A DNA stretch of 64,000 bases from an uncultured bacterium (GTDB taxonomy: Bacteria; Bacillota; Clostridia; Oscillospirales; Oscillospiraceae): the NCBI GenBank assembly GCA_945873205.1, contig CAMCCC010000001.1, positions 62,001 through 126,000 of the forward strand, in the 5' to 3' direction. Every line of letters begins with the position of its first letter. Position 1 is the stretch's first letter. The position numbers and the translations under genes were made by a program. Below, one piece after another: positions 38,577 through 50,332 of the stretch. The notes beneath the pieces were generated by a model. It made no database searches and was not told the DNA's origin. It saw only the letters and a list, made by a program, of their open reading frames with translations.

Positions 38577-38781
38577 CTATTTGGTGAATAATTATCTTTC
38601 TGTGTTATGTAACTTTTTGAAACCGATGGACAGGCCCGGGAGACGACATTGTAAAGCATTGAAAATCAATGCTTCTATGCGCAGGGCGATACGGGAGCAA
38701 GCGGACACTGGAAGTAAAATAATTTCAAATAATCACTGAATTATACAAACTGTTATCTTTCGCTGAAGCCAAGGAAGAGTG

Positions 38782-38810
38782 TTGACTTACCGTGGCTTTT
38801 GTGCTAAACT
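38782..38810 (+). promoter_or_regulatory. tRNA promoter
   Basis: TTGACT (38782-38787) - 17 nt - TAAACT (38805-38810), extended -10 TGTGC. Confidence 0.75.
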
Positions 38811-38839
38811 ATTCAGCGCTTAATGAATCTCTTGTCTGT

Positions 38840-38915
38840 GCTGGTATAGCTCAGTCGGTAGAGCACTTCACTCGTAATGAAGGGGTCGTGTGTTCGAGTC
38901 ACATTACCAGCTCCA
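38840..38915 (+). tRNA. tRNA-Thr (anticodon CGT), CCA encoded
   Basis: Acceptor GCTGGTA/TACCAGC, D stem GCTC/GAGC, anticodon stem CTTCA-CTCGTAA-TGAAG, T arm GTGTG-TTCGAGT-CACAT. Confidence 0.96.
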
Positions 38916-38918
38916 GAA

Positions 38919-38955
38919 AAATGCTTTTCGCGTTTTTGCGAAAAGCATTTTTTAT
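38919..38955 (+). terminator. intrinsic terminator after tRNA-Thr
   Basis: aatgcttttcgc-gttttt-gcgaaaagcatt followed by TTTT. Confidence 0.9.
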
Positions 38956-39094
38956 TCTGCTGATGGGAGGAAGGCTGGTTCCTCTCCTGTTAAAACTGGC
39001 GATGAAAAAATATTTGTACAATTTTTGTCTATCGACTTTACTCATTTGCCGGGATTGTGCTATAATGAAGAAAATCGCCATAGAGATTGGAGTG

Positions 39095-39664
39095 ATGAAG
39101 GTGGCTTCTTCAACAAAACGCGCCTTGGCAGATGCCTTGAAGCAGATGATGGAGGTTAAGCCCATCGCCAAGATCACCGTTAAGGACCTGGTGGAAATCT
39201 GCAATGTGAACCGGCAGACCTTCTATTACCATTTCGACGATGTGTATGACCTGCTGGAGTGGGTATTTGAAGAGGACGCGAACCGGGTTCTGCCCAAGGA
39301 AGTGATCTATGAGCAATGGCAGGATGATGTGTTGATCTTTTTCAAGTATCTGAATGATAATGCCTCCTTTGCCATGAATGTCTATCATTCGGACAGCCGC
39401 CTTTATATGCTGAAATACCTGAAGACCAGGCTGGAAAGCTGCATCCGCAGCTTTGCAGATATTGTCTCCGAGGGTATGAATATCGATAAGCAGGATTATG
39501 ACTTTGTGATTGAGTTTTATTCCAACGGTATCATCGGCCTGATTGCCCAGTGGATGGATCTGAATATGCAGATGCCCAAGGTGATGACCAAGGAAAGGCT
39601 GCTCCGGGTGCTGGAGGACAGTGTGGAGAATATGTTGGCCCGCTTCCAGAACCCAACAAAATGA
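39095..39664 (+). CDS. TetR/AcrR-like transcriptional regulator
   Basis: HTH ITVKDLVEICNVNRQTFYYHFDDVYDLLEWVF; start 39095 chosen because a TATAAT lies at 39061-39066. Confidence 0.85.
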   Translation: MKVASSTKRALADALKQMMEVKPIAKITVKDLVEICNVNRQTFYYHFDDVYDLLEWVFEEDANRVLPKEVIYEQWQDDVLIFFKYLNDNASFAMNVYHSDSRLYMLKYLKTRLESCIRSFADIVSEGMNIDKQDYDFVIEFYSNGIIGLIAQWMDLNMQMPKVMTKERLLRVLEDSVENMLARFQNPTK

Positions 39665-39678
39665 ATAGGAAAATTTTT

Positions 39679-39715
39679 GCGGACTGAGGCTTTGAAAACC
39701 TCGGTCCGCTTTTTC
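39679..39715 (+). terminator. intrinsic terminator
   Basis: gcggactgagg / cctcggtccgc followed by TTTTT. Confidence 0.9.
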
Positions 39716-39746
39716 GTGGGGACTTGACTTCTGCTGTAATTTGCGG

Positions 39747-39775
39747 TTGAAACACGGGATAAATTGGGGTATAAT
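39747..39775 (+). promoter_or_regulatory. promoter of ybaK-uvrA unit
   Basis: TTGAAA - 17 nt - TATAAT. Confidence 0.65.
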
Positions 39776-39810
39776 TAAGCGTTACAACACTACGGGAGGA
39801 CAATGCAGGA

Positions 39811-40293
39811 ATGGCAGAACAAAAGACCAATGTGATGCGGGCGCTGGATCAGAAAAAGGTCCGCTACACGCCCCATGAATATCCCCACGGCGCCGAGGCA
39901 GTGGACGGCGTGACGGTTGCGGGATTGATCGGCGCCGCGCCGGAGCAGGTGTTCAAGACCCTGGTCACCAGAGGGGCCAGCAAGGGTATCTATGTTTTTG
40001 TCATCCCTGTGGCCGCAGAGCTGGACCTGAAGAAGGCGGCCCGGGCAGTGGGGGAAAAGTCCATCGCCATGATCCATGTCAGCGAGATCACGGCCCTTAC
40101 CGGCTATGTCCGGGGCGGCTGTTCTCCCATAGGCATGAAAAAGCAGTATAAGACTGTTTACCATGAAAGCGCACTGGAGCAGGAGACCATCATTGTCAGC
40201 GCGGGGAGAATCGGCTCCCAGGTGGAGCTGGAGCCCAATGCGCTGGCCACGCTGACCAGGGGACAATTTGCAGATATCATTACAGGGGACTGA
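39811..40293 (+). CDS. ybaK: Cys-tRNA(Pro)/Cys-tRNA(Cys) deacylase
   Basis: [46 protein letters not shown]. Confidence 0.93.
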   Translation: MAEQKTNVMRALDQKKVRYTPHEYPHGAEAVDGVTVAGLIGAAPEQVFKTLVTRGASKGIYVFVIPVAAELDLKKAARAVGEKSIAMIHVSEITALTGYVRGGCSPIGMKKQYKTVYHESALEQETIIVSAGRIGSQVELEPNALATLTRGQFADIITGD

Positions 40294-40295
40294 CT

Positions 40296-43121
<2,826 letters not shown>

Positions 43122-43132
43122 CGAAAAACTTC

Positions 43133-43162
43133 ATCTCCCCATAGAATGGGAAAAGGGGAGAT
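43133..43162 (+). other. hairpin downstream of uvrA overlapping the RBS of the next ORF
   Basis: atctcccc (43133-43140) / ggggagat (43155-43162). Confidence 0.6.
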
Positions 43163-43166
43163 TTCA

Positions 43167-43505
43167 TTGGCTTATGTTGTTTTTGTGCTGATCGCCGCCG
43201 CGCTGTGCTTTTTGCTGCTGCTGCACCTGGTCATGGGCCGCTGCCCGGCCCGGGTGCGTCTGGGCCGGAACAGCCGCTGCTGCCTGCACCTTTCGGTGAT
43301 CGGGCGGGAGCCGAAGCTTGAAAAAAGCATAAGGTCGCTGCTCTGGCTCCTGCACCAAAGCGGCCTGTACTGCGGCATCGTGATCGAAGGCCATGGCCTG
43401 GACCAGGACACCAGAGCAACAGCCCTGGTCCTGGCGGAAACCTATAAATGCATTACATTGATTGAGGACGGAGAATCCCCATGGATCAGGAAAACGAACT
43501 CTTAG
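43167..43505 (+). CDS. small single-TM hypothetical protein, likely TTG start
   Basis: GGGGAG 7 nt before TTG 43167; N-terminal hydrophobic helix LAYVVFVLIAAALCFLLLLHLVMG; overlaps recD2 start. Confidence 0.55.
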   Translation: MAYVVFVLIAAALCFLLLLHLVMGRCPARVRLGRNSRCCLHLSVIGREPKLEKSIRSLLWLLHQSGLYCGIVIEGHGLDQDTRATALVLAETYKCITLIEDGESPWIRKTNS

Positions 43506-45703
43506 AGCTATCCGGCACGGTTGAAAACATCATCTACAAAAATGAAGAGAACGGCTACACTGTTTTGCGTCTGAAAAACGACAGTGGAGAACTGGTGACG
43601 GTGGTGGGGTGCTTCCCCTATGCCGCTGCCGGGGAGTCCATGATCATCAGCGGCAACTGGATGAATCACAGCGTCCATGGCCGGCAGTTCAAGGCAGAGT
43701 TTGCCCAGCGCCTGCTGCCCACCAGCGCCAACGCCATCTATCAGTTCCTGGCCGGCGGCTCCGTCAAGGGCATCGGCCCGGCCACCGCTTCGCTGATCGT
43801 CAACCGCTTCGGGGACGACAGCCTGGACGTGATGCTCAACTCCTGGGAGGAGCTGACAAAGATCAAGGGCATCAGTGCCGCCAAGGCCCAGCAGATTTCC
43901 AAGAGTTTCCGCCGTCAGGCGGGGGTGCGGATGCTGATGGAGTTTGTGTGCTCCTTCGGCCTTCGGCCCATCCTGGCCATGCGTATGTACAAATACTATG
44001 GGGATGAGGCCCTGGAGGCCCTGCGGGCCAACCCCTACATACTCTGCGGAAGTATGATCGGCGGCACCTTTGCCGAGGCGGACGCCATGGCTCTGGAGCT
44101 GGGCATTGAGGAGCACAGCAAGAACCGCCTGGGTGCTGCCATCCTCTTTGAACTGTCCCACAACACCGGCAACGGCCACTGCTTCATCCCCCGGGAAAAG
44201 CTAGCGGCTGTCACTGGGGAGCTGATCGGCGTGGAGCCGGAGACCGTTGACGAATGTCTGGAGGAGCTGATCGAGGGCGGCCAGCTCTGCTACGAGGAGA
44301 TTGCCGGCTGCAGGGCCTGCTACCTGCCGGAATTGTATGAGGCGGAGCGGGACGCGGCAGAGCAGTTTGCCCGCATGAGCAAGCGCCGCTTTAGCGACCG
44401 GGTAGATGTAGAGAAGCTGCTATCCCGATTGGAGAGCAGCCAGGGCATCCACTATGCCCCCATGCAGCGCAGCACCCTGGAGCTGGCCCTGAAAAACCAG
44501 ATCGTGGTGATTACCGGCGGCCCCGGCACCGGCAAAACCACCTCCATCCGGGCCATCCTTGCCATGTTTGAACAGCTGGGCCTGAAAACTCTGCTGACCG
44601 CCCCCACTGGCAGGGCCGCCAAGCGTATGACCGAGCTGACCGGTCATGAGGCCAGTACGGTCCATCGTCTGCTGGGCGCCAAGTTCGATGAGGACAGCGA
44701 CCATGTGGTTTTCACCAAGGACGAGAGCGATCGGCTGGACTGCGACGCCGTAATCCTGGACGAGTGCTCCATGGTGGATATCTGCCTGATGGACGCGCTG
44801 CTGAAGGCCATGCCCCCGGATGCCCGGCTGGTCATGGTGGGGGACGCCGACCAGCTTCCCCCGGTAGGCCCCGGCAATGTGTTCTCCGCCCTGATCCGCA
44901 GCCAGGTGATCCCCACCGTTCGTCTGACGGAGATTTTCCGCCAGAATGAGGGCAGCAAGATCATCCGCAACGCCCACATAATCAACCGGGGGGAGCATCC
45001 CAACCTGGCCGAGAATTCCGGGGATTTCTTCCGTCTGAAACGCCTGCAGGCCGGCACCTCGGTGGAGACCATCACCCAGCTGTGCTCTCAGCGTCTGCCG
45101 GGGAAGATGGGGATTCCCCCGGAGGATATCCAGGTTCTTTCCCCCACCCGGAAGGGGGAACTGGGCACCGCCAATCTGAACCGGGCTTTACAGGCTGTGC
45201 TGAATCCTCCCGGCAAGGAGAAGAAGGAAAAGCTCTTTGGTGACGCCGTCTTTCGCGAGGGCGACCGGGTGATGCAGATCAAGAACAATTATGACATCCT
45301 GTGGAAGAACTCCTCCGGCACGGAGAGCGGCACCGGCATCTATAATGGAGACATCGGCGTGGTACAGGCCATCGACCCGGAAGCCGAGACCATCACCGTG
45401 AACTTTGACGGCCGCATTGCCAGCTTCGGCTTTGACGCTCTCATCGAACTTGAGCATGCCTGGGCCATCACCGTCCATAAAGCCCAGGGCAGCGAGTACC
45501 GGGCCGTGATCCTGGCCCTGAGCCCCAGCTCCCAAATGCTTTTGACCCGCGGCGTGCTCTATACCGCCGTCACCCGGGCCAAAGAGCTGATGATCATGGT
45601 GGGGGACGACCAGACCGCCTATCAGATGATCGACAATTACCGCCGTTCCAAACGCTATACCGCCCTGCGGGTGCGGCTGCGAAAGCTGTGCGGTGTGGAA
45701 TGA
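43481..45703 (+). CDS. recD2: ATP-dependent RecD-like (RecD2) DNA helicase
   Basis: N-terminal OB/HhH region, ITGGPGTGKTTSIRAIL, GDADQLPPVGPGNV, HKAQGSEYRAVILAL. Confidence 0.95.
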   Translation: MDQENELLELSGTVENIIYKNEENGYTVLRLKNDSGELVTVVGCFPYAAAGESMIISGNWMNHSVHGRQFKAEFAQRLLPTSANAIYQFLAGGSVKGIGPATASLIVNRFGDDSLDVMLNSWEELTKIKGISAAKAQQISKSFRRQAGVRMLMEFVCSFGLRPILAMRMYKYYGDEALEALRANPYILCGSMIGGTFAEADAMALELGIEEHSKNRLGAAILFELSHNTGNGHCFIPREKLAAVTGELIGVEPETVDECLEELIEGGQLCYEEIAGCRACYLPELYEAERDAAEQFARMSKRRFSDRVDVEKLLSRLESSQGIHYAPMQRSTLELALKNQIVVITGGPGTGKTTSIRAILAMFEQLGLKTLLTAPTGRAAKRMTELTGHEASTVHRLLGAKFDEDSDHVVFTKDESDRLDCDAVILDECSMVDICLMDALLKAMPPDARLVMVGDADQLPPVGPGNVFSALIRSQVIPTVRLTEIFRQNEGSKIIRNAHIINRGEHPNLAENSGDFFRLKRLQAGTSVETITQLCSQRLPGKMGIPPEDIQVLSPTRKGELGTANLNRALQAVLNPPGKEKKEKLFGDAVFREGDRVMQIKNNYDILWKNSSGTESGTGIYNGDIGVVQAIDPEAETITVNFDGRIASFGFDALIELEHAWAITVHKAQGSEYRAVILALSPSSQMLLTRGVLYTAVTRAKELMIMVGDDQTAYQMIDNYRRSKRYTALRVRLRKLCGVE

Positions 45704-46353
45704 AGCTTTTTGACTGGTTGCTGGACCTGATTTATCCGCCCCGCTGCGCCTTTTGCCGCCGTCTGCTGGACCGCCGGGAGAAGGGCGTGTGCCGGTTCTG
45801 CCGGCCGAAGCTGCCCTATGTCCCGGCAGACGGCCAGGTTCAGCACTTCCGGAATGTGGACAAATGCCTCTCGCCGCTGTATTATCATGGCAGCGTGAAG
45901 GACTCGCTGCACCGCTATAAATTCGGCGGTGCCACAGCTTATGCGGATATTTACAGTGAATTTATTGTAAAATGTATTGACGAAAACCAAATTTCCTGCG
46001 ATAGTATCACTTGGGTTCCTTTAAGCCGCCGCCGGCTTCGGAAGCGGGGGTATGACCAGGCGGAGCTACTGGCTAAACTGATAGCAAAGCACCTGGGGCA
46101 GCGCCCTGTCCGCCTGCTGAAAAAGCTGCGGGATACCCCGCCCCAATCTCAGACCGGCAGCGCGGAAAAACGCCGTGCCAACATCGCGGGCGCTTATGCC
46201 TGCCTGCGGCCGGAGCGGGTGCAGGGAAAGCGTATTCTGCTGGTGGATGATATTGTCACCACCGGCGCCACCTTGTCGGAAGCAGCTAAGGTACTCAAAA
46301 AGGCCGGGGCCAAAGAAGTGATCTGCGCCACCCTGGCCAGGAGTCTGAGATAA
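45700..46353 (+). CDS. comF: ComF-family phosphoribosyltransferase-like protein
   Basis: YPPRCAFCRRLL...CRFC zinc finger; PRTase motif ILLVDDIVTTGATL. Confidence 0.93.
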   Translation: MKLFDWLLDLIYPPRCAFCRRLLDRREKGVCRFCRPKLPYVPADGQVQHFRNVDKCLSPLYYHGSVKDSLHRYKFGGATAYADIYSEFIVKCIDENQISCDSITWVPLSRRRLRKRGYDQAELLAKLIAKHLGQRPVRLLKKLRDTPPQSQTGSAEKRRANIAGAYACLRPERVQGKRILLVDDIVTTGATLSEAAKVLKKAGAKEVICATLARSLR

Positions 46354-46380
46354 ATTAGATCATAGATAGAGGAGAAGCAC

Positions 46381-47412
46381 ATGAATCTGTTTGAAAGAGA
46401 TATTGCCGTTGATATGGGTACATCCTCCACCCTGCTGTTCGAGCAGGGGAAGGGCGTGGTCGCCCGGGAGCCGACTGTGGTAGCCGTGGACAAGTTCAGC
46501 GGCAGAATATTGAAGATCGGCCAGGAGGCCCAGAGAATGCTTGGCCGTACCCCTGCCAACATCGTGGCCATCCATCCCATCAACGCCGGCGTCATCTCTG
46601 ACTATGAGATCACCGCCCAGATGCTGCGGGAACTGGTGAACCGCATCACCTCTTTCAGCCTGTTCAAGCCCTGCATCCTGGCCTGCGTCCCCAGCAGCAT
46701 CACCGGCGTGGAGGAGCGGGCCGTCATTGACGCCGCTATTGAGGCCGGCGCCAGAAAGGTCTACCTGCTGGAGACTGCTGTGGCCACCGCCCTGGGCGCC
46801 GGCGTGGATATCTCCAAGGCTGACGGGCATATGATCATCGATATCGGCGGCGGCACTACCGATATCGCCATCGTCTCTGCCGGCGGCGTGGTGGAGTGTG
46901 AGTCTCTCAAGGTGGCCGGTTCCAGCTTTGATGAATCCATCGTCAAGTTCATCCGGCAGAAGTATGATATGCTCATCGGTCTCAGCACCGCCGAGGAGCT
47001 GAAGCGCAGTATCGGCTGCGTGATTCAGCGGCCCGACGTGGGCTATGAGGAGATCAAGGGCCGGGATCTGACAAACGGCCTGCCTAAAACCGTGCAGGTC
47101 AGCTCCAGCGAATTGATTGAGGCTTTTGTTGAGCCCATGAACTATATCCTTGAGGCCATCCACACCGTGCTGGAACGCACGCCGCCCCAGCTGGTGGGTG
47201 ACCTGGATAAAAACGGCATCATCATGTCCGGCGGCGGCAGCCTGATCTACGGCATTGACCGGCTGATCGAGCGCAGCACCGGCATCCGCACTGTGGTGGT
47301 GGACGACGCCGTCTCCTGCGCCGCCTATGGCGCGGGCAAGATGCTGATGCATCTGGAGGATCTGCAGGACGGCATGATGAACTTCTACAGAAAGCGCCAG
47401 CTGAAGGGCTGA
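46381..47412 (+). CDS. mreB: MreB-like rod-shape-determining protein
   Basis: DIAVDMGTSSTLLFEQGKGVVAREPTVVAVD, MIIDIGGGTTDIAIVSAGG, GRDLTNGLPKTVQVSSSELIEA. Confidence 0.93.
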   Translation: MNLFERDIAVDMGTSSTLLFEQGKGVVAREPTVVAVDKFSGRILKIGQEAQRMLGRTPANIVAIHPINAGVISDYEITAQMLRELVNRITSFSLFKPCILACVPSSITGVEERAVIDAAIEAGARKVYLLETAVATALGAGVDISKADGHMIIDIGGGTTDIAIVSAGGVVECESLKVAGSSFDESIVKFIRQKYDMLIGLSTAEELKRSIGCVIQRPDVGYEEIKGRDLTNGLPKTVQVSSSELIEAFVEPMNYILEAIHTVLERTPPQLVGDLDKNGIIMSGGGSLIYGIDRLIERSTGIRTVVVDDAVSCAAYGAGKMLMHLEDLQDGMMNFYRKRQLKG

Positions 47413-47443
47413 AGCATTTGACAGCAGGAAAGGAGCGCCGGGA

Positions 47444-48166
47444 ATGAATATCAGGCGACTGTTCAGGAAAAAGCAGAAGGATCCCCACTGCTCGGTGGTA
47501 GTTGTGGCCGCGGGCAGCTCAGAGCGCATGGGCGCGGACAAGATGCTCATGACCCTGGGGGCAAAGCCCGTCATCATCCGGACGCTGATGGCTTTCCAGA
47601 AAAGCCCCATGGTGGATGATATCGTGGTGGTCACAAGGCCGGAAAAGATCATGGGTCTTGCGGACATGATCAAGCTCTATGATATCAGCAAGGTGACCCA
47701 GGTGATCTCCGGCGGCGCCACCCGGATGGAATCCGCCCTGGCCGGCGTCTCGGCGGTGCGGAAGGGCGCCAAGCTCATTGCCATCCATGACGGCGCCCGG
47801 CCCCTGGTGACCCAGGACTTGATTGAGCGGGTGGTGAACGCTGCCAATGCGTATATGGCCGCTGTGCCCGCTGTCCGCTGCGTGGATACCCTGAAGCAGA
47901 TTGATGGAAACGGCGTTATCACCGGCGGCGTGGACAGGGACTGTGTTGTCCGTGTGCAGACGCCCCAGGTCTTTGACGCCGACATCATCAAGGGCGCCCT
48001 GACCAAGGCGGTGGAGAAGCACCTGACGCTGACGGATGATTGTTCCGCCATGGACATGATGGGCGTCAGGACCCATACAGTGGAGGGCGATGCCGGCAAT
48101 ATCAAGCTGACGGAGCCTGTGGACATGGTTCTGGCCGAGGCCATACTGAAAAGCAGGGGTGAATGA
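47444..48166 (+). CDS. ispD: 2-C-methyl-D-erythritol 4-phosphate cytidylyltransferase
   Basis: [40 protein letters not shown]. Confidence 0.95.
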   Translation: MNIRRLFRKKQKDPHCSVVVVAAGSSERMGADKMLMTLGAKPVIIRTLMAFQKSPMVDDIVVVTRPEKIMGLADMIKLYDISKVTQVISGGATRMESALAGVSAVRKGAKLIAIHDGARPLVTQDLIERVVNAANAYMAAVPAVRCVDTLKQIDGNGVITGGVDRDCVVRVQTPQVFDADIIKGALTKAVEKHLTLTDDCSAMDMMGVRTHTVEGDAGNIKLTEPVDMVLAEAILKSRGE

Positions 48167-48167
48167 T

Positions 48168-48644
48168 ATGCGCATCGGACACGGTTATGACGTTCACCGC
48201 CTGGTGCCGGACCGGCGGCTCATCCTGGGCGGGGTGGACATCCCCTTTGAAAAGGGCCTGCTGGGCCATTCCGACGCCGACGTGCTGACCCACGCCCTGA
48301 TGGACGCCCTGCTGGGCGCGGCGGCTCTGGGGGACATCGGCAAGCTGTTCCCGGATAACGATGACCGCTTCCTGGGGGCGGACAGCATAGCGCTTTTGCG
48401 GGAAGTCTGCCGGGTGCTGGGGGAGAAGGATTACCGCATCTGCAACGTGGACTGCACGGTGCTTGCCCAGCGGCCCAAGCTGGCTCCCCATATCCCGGCC
48501 ATGCGGGAGAATCTTTCCGCCGCCATGGGCCTGCCGCTGGACTGCGTCAGCGTCAAGGCCACCACGGAGGAGGGGCTGGGCTTTACCGGCGAGGGCTTGG
48601 GCATCGCCGCCCATGCCGTGGCCCTGATCGAGAAAACAAAATAA
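48168..48644 (+). CDS. ispF: 2-C-methyl-D-erythritol 2,4-cyclodiphosphate synthase
   Basis: [52 protein letters not shown]. Confidence 0.97.
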   Translation: MRIGHGYDVHRLVPDRRLILGGVDIPFEKGLLGHSDADVLTHALMDALLGAAALGDIGKLFPDNDDRFLGADSIALLREVCRVLGEKDYRICNVDCTVLAQRPKLAPHIPAMRENLSAAMGLPLDCVSVKATTEEGLGFTGEGLGIAAHAVALIEKTK

Positions 48645-48701
48645 CAAAGCGGCAGTTTCCGCATAAGATGAACTATATCTGTGCGGCTTCGCCCTTGGAT
48701 C

Positions 48702-48737
48702 AACACCGCACAGCTTTCGGGCTGTGCGGTGTTTTTG
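48702..48737 (+). terminator. intrinsic terminator after ispF
   Basis: aacaccgcacagc / gctgtgcggtgtt followed by TTT. Confidence 0.9.
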
Positions 48738-48789
48738 CACAGAGAAATCAACTATTCATGCCGCGTATGCGGAGGATCGGAGCAGTGTG

Positions 48790-49035
48790 ATGCAGTACCT
48801 TATAATGTGCCGCTCCTTGACCTGGGCCCAACGTTCCGCGGCGCTGCTGGAGCGCAGCGGCATAACGGCAAGCGTGGTAAAAGCGCCCCAGGGCCTGAGC
48901 ACCAGCGGCTGCGGCTATGCCATCAGCATTTACAGGCGTTTCGAAGAGGCCCGGAATCTGCTGGCGAAAAACAATATGATAAACGGAAAAATATTCAAGC
49001 GAACGGATACTGGTGAATATCAGGAGATAGGCTGA
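48790..49035 (+). CDS. DUF3343-like small protein (81 aa)
   Basis: MQYLIMCRSLTWAQRSAALLERSGITASVVKAPQGLSTSGCGYAISIYRR; resembles DUF3343/putative Se/S-carrier-like proteins. Confidence 0.75.
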   Translation: MQYLIMCRSLTWAQRSAALLERSGITASVVKAPQGLSTSGCGYAISIYRRFEEARNLLAKNNMINGKIFKRTDTGEYQEIG

Positions 49036-49046
49036 AAAAGTCTTGC

Positions 49047-49109
49047 GCTCTCCGTCTGCCGCTGGATGGAACAGCGTTTGGCACAGTGTTCAGCGGCAGA
49101 TAGGAGAGC
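49047..49109 (+). promoter_or_regulatory. 5'UTR hairpin that sequesters the Shine-Dalgarno of the downstream aminotransferase gene
   Basis: gctctccgtctgccgctg (49047-49064) pairs with cagcggcagataggagagc (49091-49109): 10 bp + 7 bp around a small internal loop; arm 2 contains AGGAGAG just before ATG 49113. Confidence 0.75.
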
Positions 49110-49112
49110 TTT

Positions 49113-50222
49113 ATGATATATCTGGATAACGCGGCCACCACCATGATCAAGCCCCTTGCCGTAAGCCGGGCCGTGATGAAGGCCATGCAGACCATGGCAA
49201 GTCCGGGCCGTGGCGGCCATGAACCGGCCATGCGGGCGGCAAAGACCGTTTTTGACTGCCGCATGGAGGCGGCGGAGCTGTTCCATGTTCCGTCTCCTGA
49301 GCAGATCGTCTTTACCATGAACGCCACCCACGGCCTGAATATAGCCATCCACAGTCTGGCCCGAAAGGGCACCAGAGTCCTGGTCTCCGGCTATGAGCAC
49401 AACTCCGTCACAAGGCCCCTGGCGGCCCTGGGGGCAGAGATCCATGTGGCGCAAGCCCCGCTGTTTGACAGCGCCGCCATGCTGGCGGCCTTTGAAAAAC
49501 AACTGCCCGGGATGCAGCTTGCGGTCTGCACCCATGTCTCCAACGTGTTCGGCTATATCCTGCCCATTTATGACATCGCCCGCCTGTGCCGGGAGCAGGG
49601 GGTGCCCCTCATCGTTGACGCCTCCCAGTCGGCGGGGGTTCTGGAGGTGGATTATGAGCGGCTGGGCGCGGCCTTTATTGCCATGCCGGGTCACAAGGGA
49701 CTCTTTGGACCTCAGGGCACCGGCATCCTGATCTGTGCCCAACCGGGCAGCCCTCTGCTCAGCGGCGGCTCCGGCTCGGACAGCATCCCCCAGACCATGC
49801 CGGATTACCTGCCCGACCGGCTGGAGGCCGGCACCCATAATGTCTGCGGCATTGCCGGTCTCCGGGAAGGCATCCGCTATGTGCGCCAGTCCGGGCTTGA
49901 CAGCATCTATGCCCATGAGAACACGCTTCTTCAGGCCATGGTTTCAGAACTGTCCGGCGTGGAGGGCCTGACGCTGTACAGCGATCACTGCCGGAATCAA
50001 AGCGGCGTGCTTTCTCTCCGAAGCGCCCGGCTCAACTGTGAAGAAATGGCCGCCCTGCTGGGGGAAAGAGGGGTCTGTGTCCGCGCCGGGCTCCACTGTT
50101 CACCCTATGCCCACCGCACCGCCGGCACCCTGGACAGCGGCACTGTGCGCTTCAGTTTCTCCCCCTTCAACAGCCTGGAGGATGTGACCCGCAGCTGCCA
50201 GTTCATAAAAGATTTACTATAA
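49113..50222 (+). CDS. class-V aminotransferase, cysteine desulfurase-like (EF2568-like subgroup suspected)
   Basis: MIYLDNAATTMIKPLAV, VDASQSAGVLEVDYERLG, MPGHKGLFGPQGTGIL, VCVRAGLHCSPYAH. Confidence 0.88.
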   Translation: MIYLDNAATTMIKPLAVSRAVMKAMQTMASPGRGGHEPAMRAAKTVFDCRMEAAELFHVPSPEQIVFTMNATHGLNIAIHSLARKGTRVLVSGYEHNSVTRPLAALGAEIHVAQAPLFDSAAMLAAFEKQLPGMQLAVCTHVSNVFGYILPIYDIARLCREQGVPLIVDASQSAGVLEVDYERLGAAFIAMPGHKGLFGPQGTGILICAQPGSPLLSGGSGSDSIPQTMPDYLPDRLEAGTHNVCGIAGLREGIRYVRQSGLDSIYAHENTLLQAMVSELSGVEGLTLYSDHCRNQSGVLSLRSARLNCEEMAALLGERGVCVRAGLHCSPYAHRTAGTLDSGTVRFSFSPFNSLEDVTRSCQFIKDLL

Positions 50223-50239
50223 TATGGCAGGGAATGATG

Positions 50240-50268
50240 TTGCCTTTTTCCTTATTTTGTTTTATAAT
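50240..50268 (+). promoter_or_regulatory. promoter upstream of cdaA
   Basis: TTGCCT - 17 nt - TATAAT. Confidence 0.6.
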
Positions 50269-50332
50269 ACTCTAATAGGTATAGACTAGGGTAGAAGCGG
50301 AATCTTTCCGCTTTTGTGATGGAGAGGGCGCT

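Noticed and set aside
38542-38739. 65-aa ORF in the radC-tRNA gap
   Set aside because: Covers the DnaA-like repeats, no good RBS, no recognisable domain; likely non-coding
38840-38955. Integrative-element attachment site at tRNA-Thr
   Set aside because: No integrase and no repeat of the tRNA 3' end seen within the window
38792-39094. 5' extension of the TetR ORF through the tRNA-Thr gene
   Set aside because: It would translate a tRNA and its terminator; the regulator has its own promoter and a start near 39095
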